A stretch of 64,000 nucleotides of DNA from Anabas testudineus (GCF_900324465.2 NC_046614.1:22380833-22444832), one strand, 5' to 3'. Positions 36,256 to 48,558 are shown, counted from the stretch's first letter. The notes: generated by a model from the sequence alone, not told the origin. Program-made: numbers and translations.

Positions 36256-36827
36256 CTGGATTAAACAAACAGGAATTTTGAATTGTAACATCATACATAG
36301 TGTAGGGCAGAGGGACAGGGGATAGTGTTATCTCATTACCGTGACCCCTTCCATCAGGGCCGGGGCGCCCAGGTTTTCCAGGTTCTCCCACTAACCCCAG
36401 CTCTCCCTGGTAACCTTTGGGACCCATGGGTCCCTGCAGGCCACGATTTCCTGCCTCCCCCTTCAGCATCAGTAGGATGCGTGCATCCACTGGACCATCG
36501 GACGCCTCAGCTAGAGACAAACAGTGAGTGGGAGACAGCAGCGTTCAAACCACTGTTACCCTTTAATTCATGTTTTTGGTCACGGTTGATATTCGACTAC
36601 TTTATTACGAACAGTACTAGCAAAGAAAAAAAAAGACTTGTATGCTTGGGAGGTTTTCGTTTACCTGGCTCTCCCTTCTCTCCCTTGGCGCCGTGCTGTC
36701 CATCTCTACCTGGGGTTCCTTTCACACCTGGCACACCGTTCCGTCCACTACAGCTGTCCTGACATTGGCCAGTCGTCAGAAACAAGGCCACTGCCACCAG
36801 GATCGCCAGCCCATAATAATCTCCCAT
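34834..36827 (-). CDS. c1qa: Complement C1q subcomponent subunit A
   Basis: Six exons (minus order): 36827-36665, 36510-36340, 36155-36079, 35814-35698, 35563-35480 and 34980-34834; 759 nt, 252 residues, phases consistent. The start ACCATGG is preferred over an in-frame ATG at 36839. The signal peptide MGDYYGLAILVAVALFLTTG is followed by CQDSCSGRNG and Gly-X-Y repeats (GVPGVKGTPGRDG), a non-collagen stretch (AEASDGPVDARILLMLKG) and more repeats (GEPGKPGRPGPDG). The globular domain shows FICRVPGVYYFTFHSMAK, KLGFCDYV and VLSGGVVLQLTVGQKVWL, like mammalian C1QA (LGFCD, VVSGGMVLQL). It ends FNGFLLFSNA. It is first in the A-C-B tandem. The introns before exons 3 and 4 carry long (CA)n runs right beside the 3' splice sites. 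Confidence 0.9.
35827..35903. repeat. (CA)n microsatellite in c1qa intron 3
   Basis: About 77 bp of uninterrupted CA. On the coding strand this is (TG)n ending 12 bases before the exon 4 acceptor. Confidence 0.97.
36169..36252. repeat. (CA)n microsatellite in c1qa intron 2
   Basis: About 84 bp of CA with one TA interruption near 36179. On the coding strand this is (TG)n ending 13 bases before the exon 3 acceptor. Confidence 0.97.
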
Positions 36828-37438
36828 GGTCCAAAACACTTAAGGTAATAATGAAGGACATTCAAAAGAAAAACGGTGGTTGGTGGTTATGATGGAAATG
36901 AGAACAAATGAAGAAATAAGAAGAAACCAAAATACAGCTAAGACTAATATAATGAAATATTAGTACTTTTACACAAACAGAATTTAGTTTACTGCACCGT
37001 GAAGGCTTTAAAACTGTATTTTAATCCACATCTCTGGGTTTTAGTTGCTTTCTTTCTTGGTGTTCAGTTGGAGTCTTTCGCTCGCTAATATTATGGCTGT
37101 TGTGAAATATTTTCAAACGTCTAAGAGTGAAGTTACAGTGTTGTTATACTACAGTTGACACAGCCACAGTAGAAGAAAATGTAAAGATGCTCTCATACTC
37201 TATATAATTTACAGATTAAAGTAAATTAACATGCACTGCAGTGGATTACATTAGGTCTCTGCAAGTTGTTTTACATTTAAAATAATTACTGCTTGTCAAA
37301 AAAGCTCAAATTCAATATAAAATAGATTTCTATTCAAATCTTCAAACAGTGAACACTGCTGCAGGTGGATCATTCATTAACATCGTTGCCTTTAACATCA
37401 GTATTTCAGCACAATCTAAATGTCGATCTTGTACTCAC

Positions 37439-37486
37439 CCGTTGGGTTTCTGTCTCACCAGTGGAGATTTGGAGCTGCAATGAGAG
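37439..37486 (-). other. c1qa: Candidate noncoding first exon of c1qa
   Basis: On the minus strand the sequence ACCCAACGG|GTGAGTAC is a strong donor at 37439/37438, about 600 bases upstream of the ATG exon. A possible acceptor (CTCATTGCAG) bounds it near 37486, or it may be the first exon and extend further. Confidence 0.45.
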
Positions 37487-37539
37487 GACAGGATTTCCTC
37501 TTTGGTGAACTGATGAAGTTTTTTTATTAGACTGGAAAA

Positions 37540-37541
<2 letters not shown>

Positions 37542-37618
<77 letters not shown>
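37542..37618. repeat. (CA)n microsatellite
   Basis: 77 bp of uninterrupted CA upstream of c1qa. Confidence 0.97.
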
Positions 37619-37620
<2 letters not shown>

Positions 37621-37639
37621 GGTGCACACTCATAGACTA

Positions 37640-39340
37640 CAACAAATCTATGAGGAAATGAAACTTCTGCTATGACAAAAAGAATGATCGTCCGTAGTTG
37701 AAGATCTGGGGCCAGTTTAATAAAGATATTTTATTTTCCTCTGAGGTTTCTTTAATAAAATTATTGAACCCCAACAAACAGCCATTTTTCCATTTTAATA
37801 ATTAGCAGCACCTGTTGAAGTGTTATTGCTACATCCAGCAATAAAGAATCAGCAACACTGATAAATTTGAACAATAAAAGGAAGATAAATAACACCCATC
37901 ATCTACCACAAACAAACTGAATTCAATAATAAACAGCTGTAAATGTGATGTGAGTGCAAACGACAAACTAACCTCACACTGTGCTCACTTTAATGAAGCT
38001 GCATCTTATTCACACCTGAGATTTTAGGTCAGTTCGAACAATCAGTTAGCAGCGCCATCAAGTGTTCAGCAACTGTACACAACTGTACAATATACAGAAC
38101 ATGATCAGCCAGAACAACATTAAACCCAACAAATCATTTAATGTTGATGCTGATCACTGCATGGTGAATGAGTTTATCTTAGTAAGCAATAAGAAGCAAT
38201 TACTGTGTCTACTGCTGCAAATTGTGGATAAATGTATTATTATTTATTATTATTATTATTATTATATTTATATTATTAGGTCCTTTGATTTCTCCTGTTT
38301 GAGTTGTATAGAATTATAAATGGTGTGTTGATTCCACATACAATTAAAATACAACATACCCATTTAATAGTTAACATTTATATCACATTTTAGCAGTACT
38401 CAAAACTATATATATTACGATATATACGATTTCTTGTGGTTTAATTAAATAATTATTGTAACATAATATTTAAGTGGATATTATTGATCAGTCACAAAAC
38501 AAATGTCGACCATACAACTAGTGGAAGGGTCTTTAATTAAGAAAAAAAAGAAAAGAAGAATTTAAATGAGATTCAAAACCTTTTAATTTAAGACCTGTGA
38601 TACTGCAGGTCAGAATATGGACCTGTTAGCAGCAACAGTTCATTTTTTACAAACATCCTCTGAATTAATTGCTCACAGAATTGACAGTGATAAGAGTTTG
38701 AAGCCGTCATTTCATTACATTACACTATGCATTTCATTGATCTGACAGATAAACCCTCAATTTAGAGCCGACAGGAGCAACAGTCACTTCTTTACGGCAT
38801 CAAAACTGAAAAACTGTGAATAATAATTAAGTGATATTCAATCTCTTATCAATCTTTAAGCAGGCTGCAAGGTCTCAGACCAAAAGACCCTGTAGACGGT
38901 AGAGAAGATGAAGTTCTCTTTTTTTAGCTAAGTTATATATTTTTCAATTTTGTCTTACAAACCAAGAGTCAACACACATTTTCTACTCGTTGTATATTTA
39001 CTGTAAATTCTACTGTGTTCTTGAGCTTGTTTTAGCTTATTGTTTTGGTTTTATTATATATTTTTGGTTTAGTACAACAGAACTGTCCATCACCTTCCCT
39101 ATACCAACCAGACAAACCTTTACCTACTTTATTGTAAAGAGAGTAAAGTAATTAAGAGCTAAAGACCCAGATATTTCTTTTAGCAGTTGCTGAATAGCAA
39201 GAAAAAATACAGATGGATGCAGAAATGTTGAATTTAAAGGAAATGTTATTTAATTGCATGATCATAACAAATGTGATACCAAAACCTGGCAAAGCTCTAT
39301 TTAAATATGAGAACATCTACTTTATCCTTGTAGCCACTGC
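37640..39340. other. Spacer between c1qa and the second TRIM pair
   Basis: AT-rich with a (TTA)n-like run at 38235-38275. No coding signal on either strand. Confidence 0.4.
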
Positions 39341-39346
39341 TATGAG

Positions 39347-40742
39347 CTATTCTCTTGTAACAGTGACCTTGCCTTGTAATATCGTCAGTGGGACACTGTT
39401 CAAAGTGCCTAAACATGGAAACAGCCTCTCAGTGAAAGTTTGTGTGAAGGTGTGAATGTTTGTGTTGGTATCAGGATCAGAGAAAGTCAGTTTCCCTTTG
39501 TTCCAGTCCACATTAACTCGGACCCTCTGGAGTTTCTTCTTCACTCGAAGAACAATAGGAGATTCTCCTAACCAACGTACGCTGTATTTGCCGTTGTAGA
39601 ACTCTAATTGCCAGAACCCAGATTTTATGCGTCCCTTCTTCTGGACAGATTCTGCTGCCACACCAACAAACCAGGCTGTATTGTCTCCAACATCGACGTC
39701 CCAGCTGCGAGACCCTGAGTTGAAGCCCTCCCAGCCCCGGATAGAGCGATGATAGTCGATCCTCTCTGGGTTTTCAGGAAGCTTCTGTCTCTCTCCATGA
39801 CGAATACTGGTCAGATCTTCAGACAGAATAAACTCTGGGTTGGCTGTGTTTGGATCCAGAATCACAGGAGTGTAAGACACCACATTCTTCATCTTCTTCC
39901 AGACGTTGAAGGTCAGGTTGCCCAGATGTTTGGCCACATCTATTAGAGAACCTATAACCATATCTGGATCATCCAGCAGGGGGGCGCTGCTTGAGTCTTT
40001 TTAGTGTAGCTTTGTAGTTCTGTGAAAAAGAGACGTCTTCAGCTCTCAGCTCCTCCTCTGTGACTCTGACTGTTTCTGAAAGAGCTGATACCTCTCGGCT
40101 CAGAGCTTCAATCTTCTCCTTCATCTCTTTACTCTTCTGCTTTTCTTCCTCCCTCAGAGCACTGATCCTCGCCTCCTCCTGCTCTCGTAGAAACGTATAA
40201 AGCTTTTCAAACTGCTCCTTGATCTGCTTCTCTGTGTGTTCAGCCTGGATCTTAATGTGTTCTGCTGTCTGAGTCCAGTTCCCTTTAACTTGTTCGCAGA
40301 GCTTCAGTTTCTCCTGTAACGGTTTCAGGGATCTTTGGAGCTCCTTCTTCTGTTCCTGTGCAAATTCATGGATGGGTCTGAAACGGTGGTTGATGTGTGC
40401 TTTTGAATCCCTGCAGATGAGACACACCGGCTGCTGATGGTCCAGACAGAAGAGCTTCAGTTTCTCAACGTGCTGACTGCAGAGATCCTCGCATCCTGCT
40501 GAGGTTGTTTGATCTCTCTCCAGTAAGAAGGTCTCACACAGGTTCTTCAATGCGAGATTACGTGGTGGTTCAGCCCTTGATGACTTCCTTTTACAAACTG
40601 GACACTCCTTTATAGGTTTCCCTTTCCACCAAGTATGCAGACAGTCTGTACAGAAGCTGTGGCTACACGACAGAACAACCGGATCTTTAAAGATATCCTG
40701 GCAGACAGGACAAGACAAATCCTCCTCAGATCGGAAAGACAT
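39347..40742 (-). CDS. TRIM family E3 ligase, intronless, with one-base frameshift (copy 3)
   Basis: From [14 protein letters not shown] the frame encodes an intact RING ([17 protein letters not shown]), B-box 2 (CSQH, CLDH, HINHRF) and coiled coil, then stops at 39969 after LKQRPPAG. The rest ([27 protein letters not shown] with [25 protein letters not shown] and [13 protein letters not shown], to 39347) continues in another frame. The cause is visible: a run of six G at 39979-39984 where copies 2 and 4 have five. The total length, 1396 nt, is one more than a multiple of three. Without that base it would be 464 residues, the family norm. It is either a recently broken gene, a null allele, or a homopolymer sequencing error. 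As read, the protein would lack its SPRY target-binding domain. Confidence 0.88.
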
Positions 40743-41887
40743 TTTCTCTCTTAGTGAGGCTAAAGATCCACCAAGCACAGTGGTAAACAGAAAGTTAGCC
40801 AACCATGGTTCCTCTCTCCCTCCTCCAGAATGGTCCCTGAAAGTTGATTCACTCTGAAACGTTTTTCCCTCCTTTGAATTCAAAGCCTTTAAATGCAGTT
40901 GGCAGCACGTTTAGTTCCAACAAAGCAGTTCTTCCAGTTCTTCCTGCTTTCCGCCCTTTAAGGGTGGAGGTCTGCTCAGACAGAGATCGCTATTGCCTGT
41001 CTCTCAGTGTGTGTCGCTTCCTGGTGGAGGAACAACTGCCTGTTCCTGGTTTATTTCAGGTAGGCTGGAGGCGGAGCTTTGTAGTCTGTCTCAGACCTTG
41101 AACCATTGTGCAATGAATGAGTTTCCTATCACAGATGTACGATTTCAGGTTTCACTGTCCAAGGACAGCAGTCGAACACACCCTCATAGACTTCCTTACA
41201 TTTTGAGCCTGGTGTTTTTCTGGAGGCTACAGTTGAATTAGCCACCAGGTAGCAAAAATGTGCATTCTTCGATATATGTTGATTTATAATTTACCTTTTA
41301 TAAATTATTCTTCCACTGTTTCCCAAGGAAATAAGTTGATATATAATCACAGATTGTTGATATAAAAATATTTATGACAACAGGTTTTCTGCTTGTGATA
41401 TGTCCTTATTTCTGCTTAGGAAACTAATTTAGCTAGCTAACACTACTATAGTTAATAAGTTACAGAGCGCAGTGTGGCATATTTCATCAGTAAAATCATA
41501 TTACTTTATGACTTATCTATATATAAAATGCATGTGGCACATTTCATAAACTTTTTTGAGTTAATATCTTGCATGATTCAAAAAAGGTTGAGACATTAAT
41601 ACTCAAAGTCCATCTCTCATATGAAAGCTAATTCTATAACCTCAGGAAGTGAATACTGAAAATAAATTTAGTGCACAAATTGACTTTATTGTTCAAACAA
41701 CCATAATATGAAAAAAGATACAATTCCAGTTAAGTCACATGTATTGTATTACCTTGTACACCTCTGTACAAATCTTCTCAAATTCAAAGCTTAAAAAAGA
41801 GACTCTGTGTTTGAAACAGATGCAGATAGAAAAATAGACATTTTTTAAAACGCGTATTTCGATGTAAGGTTGATCATTAATATATTG

Positions 41888-43267
41888 TCATTGTAATACT
41901 GGTAATATTTTTATTTGGATTTCATTCTTACTGCTAAAATATGGAAACAGCTTCTCGGTGAAAGTGTATGTGAAGGTGTGTATGTGTGTGTCAGTGTCAA
42001 GATCAGAGAAAGACAGTTTTCCTCTGTTCCAGTCCAGATTAACTCTTATTCTCTGGAGCTTCTTCTTCAGTGGGAGAGCAACACGTGGATCTGATGGAGA
42101 GTCTGCCTCATATTTACCATTAGAGAACCCTATTCGCCACAGCCCAGACTTTATGTCTCCCTTCCGTTGGACAGACTCTGTTGCCACACCGACGACCCAG
42201 CCTGTACTGTCTCCAACCTCAACGTCCCAGCTGTGAGTTGCTGAGTTAAAGCCTTCAGAACTAAGGACAATGCAATAATGGTCAAATCTCTCCAGGTTTT
42301 CAGGAACCTTCTGTGTCTCTCCATGTCTCACACTGGTCAGATCATCAGACAGGATGAGTCCTGAATGAGCAGTATTTGGATCTAGAATCACAGGAGTGTA
42401 GGAGACTATATCCTTCATCTTGTTCCAGATGTTAAAGGTCAGATTACCCAGATGTTTGGCCACATCTATCAGAGCTCCTGAAACCAGCTTTGGATCATCC
42501 ATCAGGGGGCGCTGTTGGACTCTTTCCACTGCAGCCTTGTAGTTCTGCAGGAATGAGACGTCTTCAGCTCTCAGCTCCTCCTCCGTGGCTCTGATTGTAT
42601 CTGACAGAGCTGATATCTCTCTACTCAGAGTCTCAATCTTCTCCATCATCAATTTACTTTTATGCTTCTCTTCCTCTCTCAGAGCACTGATCCTGGCCTC
42701 CTCTTCCTCTTGCAGAAAGTGGTGAAACTTCTTAAACAGCTCCTTAATCTGCTTCTCTGTGTGTCGGGTCTGGACTTTAATGTGTTTTGCTGTTTTAGCA
42801 CAGTTTCCTTTAATTTCTTTTAAAAGCCTTAGTTTCTCCTCTAAGGGCTCCAAGGATTTCTGGAGCTCGTCTCTGTGATCGTGAGCGGCCTCATTGATGG
42901 GTCTGAATCTGTGGTTAATGTGTGTTTTCGAGTCTCTACACACAACACACACTGGCTGCTGATGGTCCAGACAGAAGAGTTTCAGTTTCTCAGTGTGTTC
43001 ACTGCAAACAGCCTCACTCTCTACTGAATCTCGCTGATCTCTTTCTTTTAAGAAGGCCTCGCACAGGTTCTTTAGCACCAAGTTACAAGGTGGGTCACTC
43101 AGTACAGGTCTTTGCATACAAAGTGGGCATTCACTTATTTTCTTCTCTCTCCACCATTTTTGCACACAGGCTTTACAGAAGCTATGGCTGCACGACAGGA
43201 CAACAGGATCTTCAAAAATCTCACGGCAGACGGGACAGGAGAGATTTGTCTCTGAATGGGAAGCCAT
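41888..43267 (-). CDS. TRIM family E3 ubiquitin ligase, intronless (copy 4)
   Basis: 459 residues from MASHSETN; an in-frame ATG at 43339 would add 24 residues not matched in the sister genes. All RING ligands are present ([17 protein letters not shown]), with KWWREKK before the last pair as in copy 1. B-box 2 (CSEH, CLDH, HINHRF), coiled coil ([20 protein letters not shown]) and PRY-SPRY ([39 protein letters not shown]) follow. The C-terminus ([11 protein letters not shown]) differs from copies 1 and 2. An interferon-response-like motif TTTCACTTTG lies about 70 bases upstream of the start. Confidence 0.92.
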   Translation of the reverse strand: MASHSETNLSCPVCREIFEDPVVLSCSHSFCKACVQKWWREKKISECPLCMQRPVLSDPPCNLVLKNLCEAFLKERDQRDSVESEAVCSEHTEKLKLFCLDHQQPVCVVCRDSKTHINHRFRPINEAAHDHRDELQKSLEPLEEKLRLLKEIKGNCAKTAKHIKVQTRHTEKQIKELFKKFHHFLQEEEEARISALREEEKHKSKLMMEKIETLSREISALSDTIRATEEELRAEDVSFLQNYKAAVERVQQRPLMDDPKLVSGALIDVAKHLGNLTFNIWNKMKDIVSYTPVILDPNTAHSGLILSDDLTSVRHGETQKVPENLERFDHYCIVLSSEGFNSATHSWDVEVGDSTGWVVGVATESVQRKGDIKSGLWRIGFSNGKYEADSPSDPRVALPLKKKLQRIRVNLDWNRGKLSFSDLDTDTHIHTFTYTFTEKLFPYFSSKNEIQIKILPVLQ

Positions 43268-43333
43268 TTTCTGTTTGCGAGTGAAGCTGAGAACAGAAAC
43301 AACAGGAAGAGAGTCAGTTGCTGCCTCAGTTAC

Positions 43334-43343
43334 TTTCACTTTG
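43334..43343 (-). promoter_or_regulatory. ISRE-like motif upstream of TRIM copy 4
   Basis: TTTCACTTTG, followed by TTTCGGTTTTG, matches the ISRE pattern TTTCNNTTTC with one mismatch. It lies 67-76 bases from the likely start codon. Fish TRIM genes of this type are often interferon-induced, but no similar motif was seen near the other three copies. Confidence 0.35.
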
Positions 43344-43760
43344 TTTCGGTTTTGCAGCAGTTTAAAGTAAAACCACGCATGAATCCAGTATTGTTTCCCT
43401 TACCTCTCCGGCCTCAGTTATAAAGATTTTATCATCCGTCTTTCAGTGTTTCTCTTCTCAGTGAGCAGTGAAGAATTACATGTTCTTTTACATCTGTTTC
43501 TGCTGATGTAAGAAGAGAGGTGGAGCTTTAAGCACAATTTCAGTTACACAGTGGGAGTGTTTTGAGAACAGTAAACATCACAGTGCTCTGATATTACCTC
43601 CTCACTGACACACCTTTCTTGGAAAAGTACTAAAGAAATAGTAAAAAAAATACACAAACAAAATTAATTTAAACTAAAATCACTATGATTTTTGTTTGTT
43701 AAAAAACAACCCTACATTGTTAATATGTTATTTATCAAAACAAACCTTAAAGTAAAAACA

Positions 43761-44090
43761 TTCCACGAGCAACAGGAAAGGTTTAAAATGTAATGTAATG
43801 TAAATAGTAATCTGCAAAGTAGGCTTCAGGAAGGTTGACAAAGTTGGAAACCACATAAATAAACATTAATGAAGTAAATAAAAAACAGTGTCATTTTAAA
43901 ATGTGGTAAGGAAGCTACAATTAATATTAAAATTTAACATTTTTTCCACGAGCAACAGGAAAGGTTTAAAATGTAATGTAATGTAAATAGTAATCTGCAA
44001 AGTAGGCTTCAGGAAGGTTGACAAAGTTGGAAACCACATAAATAAACATTAATGAAGTAAATAAAAAACAGTGTCATTTTAAAATGTGGT
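43761..44090. repeat. Direct duplication: two identical 147-bp copies
   Basis: 43761-43907 is repeated exactly at 43944-44090 (offset 183), separated by 36 bases. Neither copy codes for anything. Perfect identity points to a recent local duplication. Confidence 0.95.
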
Positions 44091-46320
44091 TCATAAAACT
44101 CAAGAACAGCTTGGATAACTATTGGTAAGATAATAATCAACTAAGTAACAGAATGTGAACAACAATATATGATGTGTAAGGTGTTGTTCCTGAGCTCCTT
44201 TTAGGTCTGGTCTGAATAAACACAGAGAGGACTATTAGGACAGATTGATGTAGGACTTTGTCATCATTCAGAGTTTAGATTAAGAGCGAGAGAGACTTTT
44301 TTTGTATTGCAATTTGCCATTTGTGATTATTGGTCATTATGTACAAATGAAAATGACTGAGCAGTGCTGCTGAGTGAAACACTTGAAGACTTGCAAACTG
44401 AATGTGCTGAGGTTCAGTGCAGACTGTATTACTGTCCATCTCCATGCAAATTATACATAAACTCGTCAATAAAAAAACAAACAAACAAACAAAAAAAAAC
44501 CCAATTCAATTATGTCAAAGCTGAAATTGACAGCTCATACCCATTCAAACTAACTAATGAGACTAACGAGAGTTTGACTTCACCTTATTTTCTCCTTTTA
44601 ACATTTATCGTGTCCATGCAGCTGTGGAGAAGATTCATGTAACAGAAACCACTGATTGAATGACGATGTTGATTTAACAACCCAGTGACAACCCTAAAGA
44701 TAATTATCACCTGAATCTGCAACACCCCTCGACTTTATTAGAGCTTTAATGTGAGTTTTGGTGCATTGTTTTTTCTGGCAGATGATTTTTAACATTTAAT
44801 CAGTGTTAATAAAAAAAGTGAATTAATCTGTTGTTGTTCCTTCTGACACAACTGCATCTGAATTCCTTGAATTTCAGGACATGTACGTACCTGTTAGAAA
44901 TATTTTACTGAAAGATTCAATAGGAAGGAACTGTTTAAATTATATAAGGTCTGAATAAGGCACCAGCAGCATGCTGATCAATGACCAAGACAGGAGAAAG
45001 AATCAAACAAAATCTAGAGAGGACATGCTAATACTATTTCGGGTGAAAAATTAGGTAGTAAAGAAAAAAAATAGTTCTTCATTTTATTGTGGCTCAATTA
45101 CACGTAATGGGATTTGCTATTTACATGCTAACAGAAATTAGCATTAATTCAGGAACAGTATCACTGGGCAGCACAGAACCCAAGTGGGGCTGGCCAGAGG
45201 TTTTCCAGGCCAGGTCTGGAAGAGGTCAGACTGATTTGGGTCAAATAAATCACTTGGGCAAAAACTGCAGTCCCATAATCTTGGATAGGAAGGGTATGAG
45301 ACGAGCATGGATTTTGAAAACAGATTTAGGGATGGGTCTGTTTAAACACTGTGGGGAATCTACCCAAATCTAACAGGAGAGAACAGGAGCTAGACAGCAA
45401 GTGGTGGGAATGTTCAGGCAAGATACGCACCCTTAACAGGGAATGCCTTGCAGTTGTGAATTGGCCACTGATTGCTTTTACCATGTTGTATACTAAAGAG
45501 AGATGCAAGGTCATCAACCGAGACAGAAGTGGCAGACAGGGTGTAGTGCAGGCTTTTTAAAGTAGAGTTGATCTTGTAATTGTCATGGTAAAAGGCTGTT
45601 TCTGCAGCAGATAAATTAAAAGGGAAAAGATGATTGATTTAGTGGGATTTAGTGGGATGGACTAGCCTGGGCTAATGGACAAAAGGCAGAGAATGTGCAG
45701 ACGGGAGCTCAGTCTTTACAAAAATAAGGTGTGAACGCAAGGACTGAATGCAATAGCTGACTGTTTGGCTTTCATATGGCTGATAACTTAATCATTGGTG
45801 ATTTGCACACACCTATGGCTGGATTAGCTTACAATGAGATTGGCTGAGACAGAGTCAGTGCCCTGAAACTCACACTAAAAATGCAAAAAACAGATACTAT
45901 CAAAGAAGGAGCTAGTAGCAAGAAATATATGTTTGTAAATTTCATATTGATTGATCTTTATATAGGACTGCTCTGATTTAAAGAGTAACTTTAAACATAT
46001 TTCTATATATTCTGTATATTAGGTTGTGGTGGGAAGCAAAACAGTTCCTGTGGGATCACTTTGAGTTCATGTTGACTGCTCTCTGCAGAGTTGCTGTTGA
46101 GCAACCAAGAGCATACAAATACACACTGTTTCTATTTACCTAGATACCTTTTTGTTGTCATAAGACAGACTGAAAAAAAAAACAAACATTGTTGGACACT
46201 TAGGTGGCAATGTGTTTCTAAAATTAGTTAAAAGTACAGATCCTTATAACCACAAACACACATAGCAATAAGAGAAGGGTGGGATACCTGTTTTCCTTTT
46301 CCCCCTCTCTGTATCTCTTC
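44091..46320. other. Intergenic DNA
   Basis: A (CAAA)n-like run lies at 44470-44500. A 94-codon open frame at 45089-45373 shows no recognisable domain and no conserved neighbour, so I do not call it a gene. Confidence 0.4.
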
Positions 46321-46330
46321 AGTCCTTACC

Positions 46331-46526
46331 ATTGGTTGGCTTTCGACCAATCACACTGTCACTGTTCACCATCTTTAGAATATGTTGCCTGGAGCAGTCA
46401 CTGGGTTGTATATGAAGGGGCTGTTACAGCTAGCTCCACAAGCTTTGTCTTCTGCTTCTTCAAACTGGAGATAAACTAATCTGACTAAAGGTCCTGTCAG
46501 TTGCAACAGTCTTGTTACGTCTGAAG
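46331..46526 (+). promoter_or_regulatory. Candidate promoter and noncoding first exon of the DNase gene
   Basis: An inverted pair of CCAAT boxes (ATTGG 46331-46335, CCAAT 46347-46351) is followed by a TATA-like TATATGAAG at 46409-46417. A strong donor CTGAAG|GTAAGA follows at 46526. This spacing fits a first exon of about 90 bases. The next + strand acceptor of note is CTCTCTGCAG at 48553, just before the DNase start codon. Confidence 0.45.
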
Positions 46527-46529
46527 GTA

Positions 46530-48550
46530 AGAAACCATTTGTTTTTCTTAATGCTGAGCTGAATGCCTGAGAAGTTTTCAATGTCTTGAGACAATGAAAC
46601 AGCCTTTCTCCACCTGTGGAGCTAAAACAACAGGTGGAATATCACAGTGGAGTCATTCGACTACAGACCTGAGGTACTAAAAGTTTACAGATGACTTTTA
46701 AGCTACAACGTGCTTCATGAGCAGAGATAAGAGACAGAAAGATAAAATAACAGTGGAACCTGACACGCCCGGTAAACTGAGGTATGAATGCAGCATTTAT
46801 CTTTTTTGAACTTTCTTGGACTCCACTCTAATTGGCATTAGCTTGCAAAAATAATAAATGAGCAGAGACAACAAGGAAATATCATTTTTAGTAGATATAA
46901 TGAACTTGTTATTGTGTACATCACTTTGTTTTGCTTTTGCTTTGGTAAAAGTGCTAATTCTTTATTCTATTACACATCAACCCTTAAACTTACCCTTAAT
47001 CATCATTTGTATTGTTGATGTGATTCTGCAAACTAAGTAATACTGAAAATTGCCTCTTTATTGTGGTGGATTAGAAATATAAAATATAAATATATATATT
47101 TATATAAATATAAAAACTGCAATAATACATTTCCATCCACATCACCAAGTCTTAATGGTGGTACTGAGATAAACAGAAAGAGTTCTGTAAACTGTACTGT
47201 ACACCTTCTGACTAAGATGAAAACATAAATGTAGAAACATGTTTTAGTGGGTTCAGTTTCTAAAAATATAGTTTAAATTCAGGAAATGTTAAAGTAGAAT
47301 TTCAACAAGTAGAAGCAACCTCTGCAACAATATACGTTAGTTCTCAGAGTATGTAGTTGTCTGCTTTGTTTGCGTTATCACCTGCATCATGAATAATCAC
47401 TTGGCTCTGCAACAGCATAAATACAAACAGGCTTGACAACCTTCACAACACTGATGTGAGCACCCTAGAGGAGATTTAGTTGTCTTTTGAGTAATCTCCT
47501 ATCTGTCAAAGCACAACTGGCTACCAATGACTGATAAGACAGTGGGGAAACAACTTCATTCTCATATTTGGTTGTAAAACAGCCACATAGATGCACAGCT
47601 AACATTAGTTAAACCCGACATTTGTTCAACAAAACACTGGGCCAAAGTGAGACTGTCTTCAGAGTAAAACTGCTGTAAGTCTAAGTTTAAGCAGCTGAGG
47701 GTGAATTAATGAGCACAATGGTAACTTTAATCAAAACAATGAAACTCTATTAGACAAGTATAAGTCAGTAGTTGGTCTTAGAAGGTGCAGCACAGTTCAA
47801 AATAGTTCCGAAGCAGGCTGGTTTTCCTTATATCTACATCTGTTTGGGACTGCTCCTTCAGAGATTAATGGTAATGACAGGGCAGCGGTCTACTGACAGT
47901 GTGGTGCCTAAAGTTACACCCGCACTTCAATACTAGTGAAGAATGTCATTGTGTTGATGTGGATACATATGGCTACAGGCGTCTTCAGATTAGTGGGCCT
48001 CAGATCAGTGGGGAAAAAATGAAGTGTGCCTAAACATGTCAGAACAAATCCTGAATGTTTACGTCACACTGATTTTAAAAAGAGATAGTTAAGGATGAAT
48101 TTTGCTTATTTGATTGATAAAGGACTTGTTTAAAACTATTGTTACACACAGCAATATTTTATGCTTTTCACCATGAACATGGACTTATAAAAAGACAGAT
48201 TCAATAGCTTGCCAAATCATCTTTGGCTAATCTCAAAACTAAAACCTTCTTAGATGTGATAAAAGAGATGTTTAGTGAATGCAAGTCAATTAAATTTTAT
48301 TTAGTTAAAAAAAGTATTTTTTTTTAAACCCTATCACCCTGTTCATTTGTTCTCAGCCATTTCTTTTCAACTTTGTTGAGTTATTGGTGTGTATTTTTAG
48401 TTCTCTTATAGGTCTGAGATGACCTGAGTTGAAAACTTTATAAGTCACAGCTGCTGTTAACACACATGCCCATGCATGCTCAGACACAGACTGACCTGCT
48501 GAAAGCAAATAATGTTTTCCAACTATTTCTGTCTGCCTTTTTTCTCTCTG
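46530..48550. other. Presumed first intron of the DNase gene
   Basis: AT-rich, no coding signal. Confidence 0.35.
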
Positions 48551-48558
48551 CAGTCACC

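Noticed and set aside
24192-43339. A CRISPR array, bacterial operon or phage-like system
   Set aside because: Introns, polyadenylation signals and vertebrate protein families throughout; no spaced direct repeats.
45089-45373. 94-codon open frame on the + strand
   Set aside because: No recognisable domain, no splice context, and an overlapping minus-strand frame of similar length; likely chance.
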